Shown: positions 1 to 6,094 of the stretch, piece after piece
Layout: every line of letters begins with the position of its first letter
How positions within the stretch are numbered: position 1 is the stretch's first letter
Source of the DNA: Bacteroidota bacterium
Lineage (GTDB): Bacteria > Bacteroidota > Bacteroidia > Bacteroidales > 4484-276
Reading direction: 5' to 3'
Length of the DNA stretch: 6,195 bases
NCBI GenBank assembly: GCA_013203545.1
Contig: JABMQA010000067.1
Coordinates: 1-6,195, forward strand
Notes under the pieces: model-generated
Databases searched by the model: none
Seen by the model: only the letters and a program-made list of their open reading frames with translations
Told to the model about the DNA's origin: nothing
Position numbers and translations under genes: made by a program

Positions 1-146
1 AATCTATTCTTAATTCATCATAATGGTACCCTGACGCTTTTCTTTTTAAATCTCAATCCCTTAAAATATACACAATTTAACATGATTTTGAGGAGATACA
101 TTTAGATCTATAAAATGAAACCTAATAATTAATATTGCAATGCGAT
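1..146. other. Left-edge intergenic stretch, no gene called
   Basis: This stretch lies downstream of the thioredoxin lipoprotein gene, which ends at 147 on the minus strand. I see no strong terminator hairpin. A minus-strand frame is open from about 52 to the window edge and reads DLKRKASGYHYDELRID, which has a coding-like composition, but it has a stop just upstream and no start codon. A plus-strand frame is open from 1 to about 114. Either could be the edge of a neighbouring gene or a remnant. Neither is long enough to support a call. Confidence 0.4.
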
Positions 147-1352
147 TTATTTGATCAATTCATTTATGATGGTTTTTATTTCATTTTCCGTGCTTCCCTT
201 TCCATATCCATAAATGACATTTCTAATTATTCGGTTCTCATCAAGGATATAGAATATAGGAAAAGAACGAATGGAATAGCTTTTCAACACTTCTTTCGTC
301 GATAACACAAACTTGTATTCGAACTGATTTCTATTCATGTAGCTTTTTAACACATTCGTATTTCTGCTTGTGCACTCAATGGCCACAAAATCAAAATCTT
401 CTTTTTTATAAATGGAAGATAACTCTTTTAAGAATGGAATAGAAGCTTTACAAGGCCCACAGCTTACACTCGTAAATTGGATCATTGACACTTTACTTTT
501 CAGGTCCGTTAAAGAGAATGGCAATTTATCCTTTGTTTGCAAAATCCAGCCGGGTGCTTCTTTGCCGATTAGCTCATTTTTCTTCTTTCTTTTTCCTCCC
601 AATCTATAGGATTCGATTCGATAATCCTCAGGGAAATAATCCGAAGCTTTAAAGTCTTGTATATCAATAACATTCAGTTCTAAGTTTTCACAAATTCTTA
701 CAGATATATTGTGATACATTTCCCTCCTGGTTTTAAAAGGCAGGTTGTTCGTTTTATCTATCCAAAGTTCATAAATAGAAGTGTTTTCTCCATAAGTATA
801 TGGCGATATTGGCATATGGAAAGCTTTCCCAAAGAATTCAACTTGATTTTCCTCATAAATCGTTAATTTCAAATAGACATAATCTTTTAGATCTTTTATG
901 TCCAATGATATACTATCATTTGTTTCAAGTGCGTAAGTAAGAATGCTTTTTGCATAATTAAAAAAAGGCGGTGCTAAAGGTCTGAATGGCTTGGGATTTA
1001 CATTAAAACTGTCAAGAACAATTCTTTTTTCATCGTTATACACAAGAGCTCTCATTTCACCATCATAACAAAATTCAAGAATTGAAGTATCTGAACTATT
1101 TAGTCTTACAAACTTTGAACCTATTGTTGTATCTGATGGATTATCATACTCTTTCACAAAGGAATAATAAATATCCGAAGCTACGGTGTCTCCATGACAC
1201 CAGTTCTCAGAAATTATGGTATATGTTGCAGATTCAATTGTTTCAAGATTATTTAAAACTTTTTTCAGGTAATCTGTTGAAGTGTAGTTGTCAGTACAAG
1301 CATTCAATAAGAACATCAATAATGCTAATGCCAGGATATGTCTATTCTTCAT
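147..1352 (-). CDS. TlpA-family thioredoxin-fold lipoprotein with N-terminal LolA-like region
   Basis: This 401-residue protein is a predicted periplasm-facing lipoprotein thiol-disulfide oxidoreductase. It starts with a basic, hydrophobic signal peptide ending in the lipobox L-L-N-A-C (Cys19). Residues about 25-250 form a beta-rich region that I infer to be a LolA/LppX-like domain, from pattern and length only. Residues about 265-401 form a thioredoxin/TlpA domain: an 'IGKEAPGW' entry, the active site S-C-G-P-C-K at Cys298/Cys301, and the SFP segment (Pro365) matching the cis-proline loop. I chose ATG 1352 because the five-codon upstream extension would need TTG at 1367, and ATG gives a canonical signal peptide. 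The ATG overlaps the stop (1342-1344) of the upstream S41-like remnant by 11 bases, suggesting translational coupling in the ancestral operon. All thioredoxin motifs are present, so it looks intact. The redox partner is unknown. Confidence 0.88.
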   Translation of the reverse strand: MKNRHILALALLMFLLNACTDNYTSTDYLKKVLNNLETIESATYTIISENWCHGDTVASDIYYSFVKEYDNPSDTTIGSKFVRLNSSDTSILEFCYDGEMRALVYNDEKRIVLDSFNVNPKPFRPLAPPFFNYAKSILTYALETNDSISLDIKDLKDYVYLKLTIYEENQVEFFGKAFHMPISPYTYGENTSIYELWIDKTNNLPFKTRREMYHNISVRICENLELNVIDIQDFKASDYFPEDYRIESYRLGGKRKKKNELIGKEAPGWILQTKDKLPFSLTDLKSKVSMIQFTSVSCGPCKASIPFLKELSSIYKKEDFDFVAIECTSRNTNVLKSYMNRNQFEYKFVLSTKEVLKSYSIRSFPIFYILDENRIIRNVIYGYGKGSTENEIKTIINELIK

Positions 1353-1551
1353 GTTCTGATATTTCAAATTTGTTTTTGTTTTCTCTTATCAATTCTATAG
1401 TGTACTCCAAAGTGTATTCCCTGTCGTTAAGTAAGTCGTCCAATGTTGGTGTTACATTAAAATCCGGTAACACTCCGTTGATCTGATCATTATTGTTGCA
1501 TGGCAAATAAACTGTTGACAGGGCCGTTACACAAACCATTTTGGTTTCAGG
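1342..1551 (-). pseudogene. C-terminal remnant of an S41-family (tail-specific protease-like) peptidase
   Basis: The frame reads from just after a stop (1552-1554) to TAG at 1342-1344. It carries PETKMVCVT, then an Asn-rich turn, then NGVLPDFNVTPTLDDLLN and a short acidic helix with EYTIELIREN. The order 'P-x-T-K ... GV-x-PD-x-x-V-x-P-T-x-x-D-x-L-x ... E-x-x-x-x-L-I' matches what I know of the extreme C-terminus of Bacteroidota S41 peptidases. The catalytic Ser/Lys part and the PDZ domain are absent, so it cannot be an active peptidase. An internal ATG at 1539 would give 65 residues, but I see no signal peptide or independent domain in it. The thioredoxin lipoprotein starts inside its last codons. 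The family call is from memory of the motif; a genuine small protein remains possible. Confidence 0.6.
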
Positions 1552-1555
1552 TTAA

Positions 1556-1624
1556 TTAAATTGTACTAAATACCTGAATAAAAAAAGGAAATGCCTTAAT
1601 CATGAGAAACAGAAGTCTTTTCAT
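1556..1624 (-). pseudogene. Possible signal-peptide remnant of the same S41-type gene
   Basis: A 22-codon frame begins with ATG, has basic residues, then an aromatic-hydrophobic run (MKRLLFLMIKAFPFFIQVF), and ends at TAA 1556-1558. It begins 38 bases after the end of the protease/PDZ pseudogene and stops just before the S41 C-terminal remnant, which is in a different frame. The simplest reading is the N-terminal export signal of a secreted peptidase whose central part has been deleted. The peptide is too short for a secure call. Confidence 0.3.
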
Positions 1625-1662
1625 TTTATTTATTCTCTATTAATAGTATGGATTTCGTATTG

Positions 1663-2268
1663 TTACAATATGGATTCTAATTTAAATTTTATGTTTTCTG
1701 TGGCACTCCCTCTCTTCACAACAAGGCTAACTTCATTCAATGCCTTAAAAAAATCATGTTGAGATTCGTAGGGTATTTGTGAAATAGCGGTTCCATTGAT
1801 CGAAATAATTTTGTCATCAATTTATAATCCGTGCTTCTCAGGAAGCCTGTTCTTGTATAAACCAATAATTCCATCGGAAAAATCGCCGAGTATGGATTTA
1901 AGCTTTAAAACAGGTACTCTTGTTGTCTGGTATAATTGTTCCCCAAACGAAAACTCAACCGTATCCAGGATTACTATTACATCCTGAGGCGTAGAGCCGG
2001 CACCTGGTAATTTTGCATTTGCCAAATTTTCATATTCAAAGTTGTTACAACTATAAAAGGTAGTATCATAATAAAGACCAGAAGCTCCGGTATCGAATAC
2101 AAAATTCATCGCTACATTATCGGCACTACCCTGAATATACATGTGTCCACGAGCCACAATTGGAATTGCTCCATCCGGCAATGCAATCTGCTCACTTTCC
2201 TGGCTTTTGAGAATATTATTGATAAATAATAGTGAACAGACCAATATTAAAATCAAAATATTTCTCAT
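1663..2268 (-). pseudogene. Broken retropepsin-like aspartyl protease with PDZ-like C-terminus
   Basis: From ATG 2268 the frame encodes 148 residues. It has a strongly hydrophobic signal peptide (about 1-21), an 'IPIVARGHMYIQG' strand, and the aspartyl protease motif F-D-T-G-A-S-G with the presumed catalytic Asp59. It then reaches 'LGDFSDGIIGL', a typical mid-domain strand of this family. TAA at 1822-1824 stops it, yet the same frame continues for 52 more codons: IDDKIISINGTAISQIPYE, then EVSLVVKRG, to TAA at 1663-1665. 'GL-[stop]-IDDKIISINGTAI' is a classic PDZ start interrupted at one codon. 'DGIIGL' also runs almost straight into the PDZ segment, so the second half of the protease domain (usually 100 or more residues) is missing. 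I infer an internal deletion plus a nonsense mutation. A GTG at 2274 would add two residues and is less likely as the start. Confidence 0.75.
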
Positions 2269-2337
2269 AACCACTGCTTACTTTTAGTTTTACCATAATC
2301 TATATTGAATTGAATAATTTTTCTTGAAATAATATCG

Positions 2338-2373
2338 AACTAAAACGTTAGTTATTAAACTAAATTGTTAGTT
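2338..2373. promoter_or_regulatory. Tandem palindromic operator, two copies of AACTAA-N4-TTAGTT
   Basis: Two perfect 6+6 palindromes, AACTAAAACGTTAGTT (2338-2353) and AACTAAATTGTTAGTT (2358-2373), repeat with a period of exactly 20 bases. Each is followed by the shared ATT tail. A further half-site TTAGTT lies at 2284-2289. They sit 70-105 bases upstream of the minus-strand protease pseudogene, where a dimeric repressor or activator would control the ancestral operon. The arm sequence and spacing recall BlaI/MecI-type winged-helix operators of Bacteroidota, but no such regulator is encoded in the window, so that link is inference. Confidence 0.6.
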
Positions 2374-2423
2374 ATTGAAACTGATTATTGCTCAAAACAC
2401 TTTCACACTAAAACATTGCTAAA

Positions 2424-2501
2424 TCAATTCGTCAACATAAAAGTCTCAGCTAAAACCAAAAGGGATAATACCAGTATCGCTGCTTTTTTCATCATAATCA
2501 T
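2424..2501 (-). pseudogene. Orphan 25-residue signal-peptide ORF, likely gene remnant
   Basis: From ATG 2501 the frame reads MIMMKKAAILVLSLLVLAET and a few more residues before TGA at 2424-2426. A double Met, two Lys and a long aliphatic run make a textbook export signal, but nothing follows it. It lies about 50 bases upstream of the tandem palindromes and in the same direction as the protease pseudogene. It may be the surviving N-terminus of a deleted secreted protein or a very short membrane peptide. I recognise no family. Confidence 0.3.
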
Positions 2502-2601
2502 TTTGGTTAGTTGCAATCCTGTTCAATGCTTATGCCACAAATCATATCTTGCTGTAATACCAATAGATACATTTTTAAAACGTTCGTAAGCTGAAAATAT
2601 G

Positions 2602-2640
2602 TGTAAATTTCCTTTACAGCAAGTGTTGCTTTCATTTACA
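2602..2640. repeat. Imperfect dyad with central AGCAA-gtg-TTGCT
   Basis: A central hairpin-capable stem AGCAA/TTGCT (2618-2622 and 2626-2630, three-base loop) is bracketed by TGTAAA at 2602-2607 and TTTACA at 2635-2640. It overlaps the weak promoter candidate for the response regulator operon, so it could be an operator. The stem is too short and poor in GC to act as a terminator. Confidence 0.3.
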
Positions 2641-2700
2641 TTTATCTACTTTCGCTGAAGGAAAATCATTCGATTCGTTTTTAACGTTATTTTTTTAAAT

Positions 2701-2832
2701 AGTGTCTGTCCATAAAGTCGTTCTTTTTCAGGGAGAAAAATTGATCTCCCGCTGATTTCGCTGAAAAGCGCGGAATAAAATCTGCGAAAATTTGCGTGAT
2801 CTGCGGGAAAATGAATTAAAAAGACAGACACT
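2701..2832. mobile_element. 132-bp MITE-like element with 10-bp terminal inverted repeats
   Basis: The ends AGTGTCTGTC (2701-2710) and GACAGACACT (2823-2832) are perfect inverted repeats. Inside, CCCGCTGATTTCGC at 2748-2761 pairs imperfectly with the segment 2794-2807 (CCCGC with GCGGG exactly), extending to a CGC/GCG pairing near 2769-2786, so most of the element can fold on itself. The phrases TCTGCG, TTGCG and CTGCGGG recur at 2781-2807. I recall similar 'CGCAGATTTCGCAGAT' dispersed repeats between Bacteroidota genes, but copy number cannot be checked here. No target-site duplication is obvious and no transposase is encoded. The element is more GC-rich than its flanks. It ends 22 bases before the regulator start codon, so the 5' leader of the operon probably includes it. 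Confidence 0.6.
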
Positions 2833-2854
2833 TCCAATAATTCATTTGCTTGGC

Positions 2855-4231
2855 ATGGAAGGTAAAATTCTCATACTCGACGACAATAGCAGTGTTCTCA
2901 CAGCGCTGGAAATGTTACTCCAACCTGAGTTCGACAAGGTTTTTACACTTAAAAATCCCAATTGCTTAATCTCCACAATCCAGGAACACCAAATAGACCT
3001 TGTGTTGCTTGATATGAATTTTAAAGCCGGAATTAATACCGGGAACGAGGGTATTTATTGGTTACATCAGATACATAAGCATGATCCGACAATTGGCATA
3101 GTAATGATCACGGCATATGGCGATATTGAGCTGGCAGTTAAAGCCGTAAAAGAAGGCGCTTCCGATTTTATTTTGAAACCCTGGGATAACCTAAAACTGA
3201 TAAATATTCTACAGGCATCGATCAAACATAGAAAAAGTAAAATTGAAAAGGAAACAAAATTAAAAAATACTGTTGTTTTAGAACAAGATTCTAATCCGGC
3301 CACACAAAAGCTTATCGGGCAATCGGAACCCATGAAGCGTGTAATGGAGATGGTGAAAAAAGTTGCCACCACCGATGCGAATATATTTATTACTGGTGAA
3401 AATGGCACCGGAAAGGAACTTATCGCCTGTGAAATACATCGCTATTCTAAAAGGAACAAAGAAATAATGCAAAGTGTTGACATGGGTGCCATCAGTGAAT
3501 CGCTGTTTGAGAGTGAACTTTTTGGTCATACAAAAGGCTCATTTACTGATGCCAGGGAGGACCGCATCGGGAAATTTGAAACAGCCGACCGGGGCACACT
3601 TTTTCTCGACGAAATCGGAAACCTCCCCTTATCCTTACAGGCCAAATTACTCACGAGCCTGCAAAACAGAACCATCGTAAAGTTAGGAAGTAACCTGCCT
3701 GTTTCCATCGACATCCGACTGATATCAGCAAGCAATAAAGATTTGAACACGATGATTTCTGAGGGCCTTTTTCGTGAAGATTTGTTTTACCGCATCAATA
3801 CCATAACCATCGAGATGCCTCCTTTGCGTGAGCGTGGCAATGACATACTTCTACTTGCTGAATTTTATCTTGGTAAATACGCTGCTAAATATGAAAAACA
3901 AGGGCTTAATCTCAACCAGAAAGCAATCCAAAAACTCCTTAAATATAATTGGCCCGGCAATGTCAGGGAATTACAGCATAGCATCGAGAAAGCGGTAATC
4001 TTGGCCGATACAAAAGTTCTGGCGCCGGAGAGCTTTACTTTGATAGGCAATGCATCAGGTCAGAAGATAGATTTTAAGAACAAAACCATCGAAGAAATGG
4101 AAAAGGAGATGATCCTTGCCAGTATCGAGAAAGAAAGGGGCAACATGAGTGCAGTTGCAAAACATCTGGGAATTACACGCCCGACACTTTATAAGAAACT
4201 GAAGCGGTTTGATGATGAAGAACAAAACTAA
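2855..4231 (+). CDS. NtrC-family sigma-54-dependent response regulator
   Basis: This 458-residue cytoplasmic transcription activator is the output half of a two-component system. REC domain, about 3-120: acidic pair Asp9/Asp10, phosphoacceptor Asp53 in LLDMNF, Thr86, and Lys108 in KPW. AAA+ domain, about 152-385: Walker A GENGTGKE (181-188), sigma-54-contacting loop GSFTDA (228-233) in place of the textbook GAFTGA, Walker B LFLDE (Asp252/Glu253), sensor I Asn294, arginine-finger region FREDLFYR, and sensor II GNVREL (Arg371). Fis-type helix-turn-helix, about 430-452 (SAVAKHLGITRPTLYKKL). All core residues are present, so it should bind ATP and remodel sigma-54 RNA polymerase. I chose ATG 2855 because the REC domain begins at once. 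The frame extends upstream to a TTG at 2792, but that part lies largely in the inverted-repeat element and looks non-coding. The histidine kinase follows 21 bases downstream. Confidence 0.95.
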   Translation: MEGKILILDDNSSVLTALEMLLQPEFDKVFTLKNPNCLISTIQEHQIDLVLLDMNFKAGINTGNEGIYWLHQIHKHDPTIGIVMITAYGDIELAVKAVKEGASDFILKPWDNLKLINILQASIKHRKSKIEKETKLKNTVVLEQDSNPATQKLIGQSEPMKRVMEMVKKVATTDANIFITGENGTGKELIACEIHRYSKRNKEIMQSVDMGAISESLFESELFGHTKGSFTDAREDRIGKFETADRGTLFLDEIGNLPLSLQAKLLTSLQNRTIVKLGSNLPVSIDIRLISASNKDLNTMISEGLFREDLFYRINTITIEMPPLRERGNDILLLAEFYLGKYAAKYEKQGLNLNQKAIQKLLKYNWPGNVRELQHSIEKAVILADTKVLAPESFTLIGNASGQKIDFKNKTIEEMEKEMILASIEKERGNMSAVAKHLGITRPTLYKKLKRFDDEEQN

Positions 4232-4252
4232 GTACCAGGAAAACACAACCTT

Positions 4253-5608
4253 ATGTCATACAAACATTTTTATGCAGCCATCATACTACGATTAACAATC
4301 ATCATAATGTTTTCGGTGGCAGCAACATTTCTTTTTTTCGAAAAACAGGAATATCTCCTGAGCTTACTTTTCGTGATTTTATTGATTGGAGCAGCCATTA
4401 ATATTATCAGGTATTTTAACAAAATGAACCAATGGATTGCCTCCTTCCTGTTGGGTATCGAAAATGAAGATACCACGCTGAAAGTCCCTTCAAAAACAGG
4501 CAACAAAGCCATCGATGATATTTACACAGGAATTGAAAGACTAAACAAATTTTTCAGGCAAACAAAAATTGATATCACCACCCAGGAACAGTACTTTCGA
4601 TCAGTTATCGACCAATCGGCTACCGGACTATTTTCGGTGAACGAAAACGGAAGGGTGATCAACATTAATCCGGTAGCCATAAAACTTACCGGCTTAAAAG
4701 AATATCACCATGTGAACGCATTAACTGCCATTGATAAAGCATTGCCCGCTTTTATTGCTCTGCCATACAAAAACATCAACCGTCAAACGGCCATATTTGA
4801 AAACCAGCATGGACGAAAGCTTTTGTTTAAGCTGTCGGAAATCAAAACCCTAACCGAAAACATAAAACTGGTTGCTGTAAGCGATATTACAAACGAACTG
4901 GATAACCGGGAGGTAGATGCATGGATAAAACTTGCACGTACGCTCTCGCATGAAATTATGAATAACATCGCACCCATAACAACCTTGTCGAAGGTGATTT
5001 CGGGGTATTTCAGAAAAAACAACGAAACAATAAATATCGAAGAAGTAAACTCCGAAACAATTGCCAATACAGTGAAAGGCCTCAGGGTAATTGAAGAGCG
5101 TGGCCTTGGGTTGGTAAATTTCGTTGAAAACTACAGGAAATTCACCAAACTCCCCAAGCCCCACTTTTCAGAGGTTAATATAGGCACATTGATTGAAGAT
5201 AATTTAATGGCAGCCAGTACATATCCTGGTTTTAATTCTATTAAAATCGAAAAGTCATTGCCGGAGAATCTTATGTTTAACACAGATGAAAAGCTCCTTT
5301 CCCAGGTAATAATAAATCTTTTAAAAAATTCTTCGGAAGCAATAATGTCGGAGACAACAAAGAATCCGGCCATAAGTATAAAAGTGATTCGGATGGGGAG
5401 TGCTGTTAAAATTGAAATTTCAAACAATGGCCCTCAAATACCTCCTGAAATAAGACATCAGATTTTTATCCCTTTCTATACTACCAAAGAAAATGGTTCT
5501 GGTATCGGGTTAAGCCTCAGCAAGCAAATCATTTTACAAATGGGTGGAGATATATTATTGGTTTCAGGAAAGGACGGGCGAACTACTTTCATGATTATTT
5601 TAAATTAA
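4253..5608 (+). CDS. PAS-domain sensor histidine kinase, partner of the NtrC-type regulator
   Basis: This 451-residue inner-membrane kinase has two membrane segments at about 7-29 and 34-55, joined by only a few residues, so there is almost no periplasmic domain. A HAMP-like linker (about 56-105) and a PAS domain (about 112-215, with SVIDQSATGLFSVNENG) follow, suggesting an intracellular or membrane-borne signal. The dimerisation/phosphotransfer segment carries LSHEIMNNIAPI with His233. The HATPase_c domain has an N box QVIINLLKNSSEAI (Asn355/Asn359), an F box IFIPFYTTK, and a G2 box GSGIGLSLSKQ (415-423). The G1 box is atypical: ISNNGPQIPPE, with Asn where the adenine-contacting Asp of DxGxG is usual and Gln for the second Gly. 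The gene starts 21 bases after the regulator stop, with a weak AGGA at 4237-4240, so the two are almost certainly one operon and a cognate pair. Confidence 0.93.
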   Translation: MSYKHFYAAIILRLTIIIMFSVAATFLFFEKQEYLLSLLFVILLIGAAINIIRYFNKMNQWIASFLLGIENEDTTLKVPSKTGNKAIDDIYTGIERLNKFFRQTKIDITTQEQYFRSVIDQSATGLFSVNENGRVININPVAIKLTGLKEYHHVNALTAIDKALPAFIALPYKNINRQTAIFENQHGRKLLFKLSEIKTLTENIKLVAVSDITNELDNREVDAWIKLARTLSHEIMNNIAPITTLSKVISGYFRKNNETINIEEVNSETIANTVKGLRVIEERGLGLVNFVENYRKFTKLPKPHFSEVNIGTLIEDNLMAASTYPGFNSIKIEKSLPENLMFNTDEKLLSQVIINLLKNSSEAIMSETTKNPAISIKVIRMGSAVKIEISNNGPQIPPEIRHQIFIPFYTTKENGSGIGLSLSKQIILQMGGDILLVSGKDGRTTFMIILN

Positions 5609-5653
5609 AAAGAAAGGTCAATAAAAAGGTGACAAACACAGGTAAAAGTCCCA

Positions 5654-5661
5654 TATCTTTG
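5654..5661 (+). promoter_or_regulatory. Bacteroidota-type -7 promoter element TATCTTTG
   Basis: The sequence is an exact match to the TAnnTTTG -7 box used by the primary sigma factor of Bacteroidota. It lies 36 bases upstream of the ATG at 5698, which would give a leader of about 30 bases. A good TTTG -33 box is not visible around 5625-5635. It implies that the small lipoprotein gene is transcribed separately from the kinase operon. Confidence 0.55.
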
Positions 5662-5697
5662 CCCCAACTTTTGACCCACAATCAAACAAAACCAACA

Positions 5698-5952
5698 ATG
5701 AATAAAATACTATTTATCATTATATTTTCAATTTTACTTATTTCCTGCGAGAAAAGCCCCAATGGATACAACTACGAAAAAGGCGACCTGCCTGATTTAC
5801 CTGTAAACCTTGAAAGTTTTAATACGATTTATGACGACTATAACGCTACCGCACCAAGCCTTGGTGATTTAATACCATTCTGTTTTTCAACAAACAGACA
5901 TGGCGGAAAAGGAGGTTATGACCTATATTATGTGGGAGTAGCAATCGAATAA
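5698..5952 (+). pseudogene. Truncated N-terminus of a Bacteroidota lipoprotein
   Basis: From ATG 5698 the frame encodes 84 residues. It has a Lys-containing start, a long Ile/Leu run, and the lipobox L-I-S-C with Cys17, followed by EKSPNGYNYEKGDLPDLPVN, 'YDDYNATAPSLG' and 'PFCFSTNRHGGKGGYDLYYVG'. The last phrase is the FS-x-NR-x-GG-x-GGYD-x-Y strand typical of WD40-like/PD40 repeats, and similar lipoproteins as I remember them go on for some 300 residues. Here the frame ends at TAA 5950-5952 shortly after this first strand. No other frame downstream continues the pattern, so I infer that the rest has been deleted. A GTG at 5629 would add 23 residues before the signal peptide and would put the TATCTTTG box inside the gene, so it is rejected as the start. 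A genuinely short lipoprotein remains possible. Function unknown. Confidence 0.6.
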
Positions 5953-6094
5953 TTACTGTGAGTTACTATGTATCTGTCGAAAACCATTTTTAAAAGGCAC
6001 GGGAAATGAAATTACTAAAAGAAAATCGAAATTTATACCACAATAAAAATACAATCCAGCAACCTTTCGATGATAGAATTTATTCTTAACGCAT

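Larger units (their letters stand above)
2269..2854. other. Gene-poor region between the divergent units, remnants and regulatory DNA
   Basis: These 586 bases separate the decayed minus-strand operon from the plus-strand two-component operon. From left to right they hold a TTAGTT half-site, the tandem palindromes, the orphan signal-peptide ORF, an AT-rich stretch with a dyad, and the 132-bp inverted-repeat element. For the plus-strand operon, the best promoter candidate I can see is TACTTTCG at 2647-2654 (seven of eight matches to TAnnTTTG), with a TTG 18 bases upstream at 2626-2628. Similar near-matches (2604-2611, 2637-2644) make this weak. No intact gene is supported. Confidence 0.5.

Noticed and set aside
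814..828. TGGCAT-N7-GCT resembling a sigma-54 -24/-12 promoter
   Set aside because: It lacks the TT of the -12 box and lies inside the thioredoxin lipoprotein gene, pointing away from any start codon.
1082..1486. Plus-strand 134-codon frame opposite the thioredoxin lipoprotein
   Set aside because: It is a shadow of the minus-strand coding sequence, with low-complexity Leu/Ser/Tyr composition.
1699..1720. TGGCAC at 1701 as another sigma-54 promoter candidate
   Set aside because: No GC occurs at the required -12 spacing, and it lies within the pseudogene remnant.
2365..2589. Plus-strand 74-codon frame with an 'IILVSC' lipobox-like run
   Set aside because: It lacks any ATG and would need a TTG inside the second palindrome; the hydrophobic run is the complement of the minus-strand signal-peptide ORF.
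2507..2635. Minus-strand 42-codon frame beginning MKATLAVKEIY and ending five bases before the orphan signal-peptide ORF
   Set aside because: It has no recognisable domain or signal, an unremarkable composition, and lies in AT-rich intergenic DNA; chance is enough to explain it.
2792..2854. N-terminal extension of the response regulator from TTG
   Set aside because: It is encoded largely by the inverted-repeat element, and the REC domain begins normally at ATG 2855.
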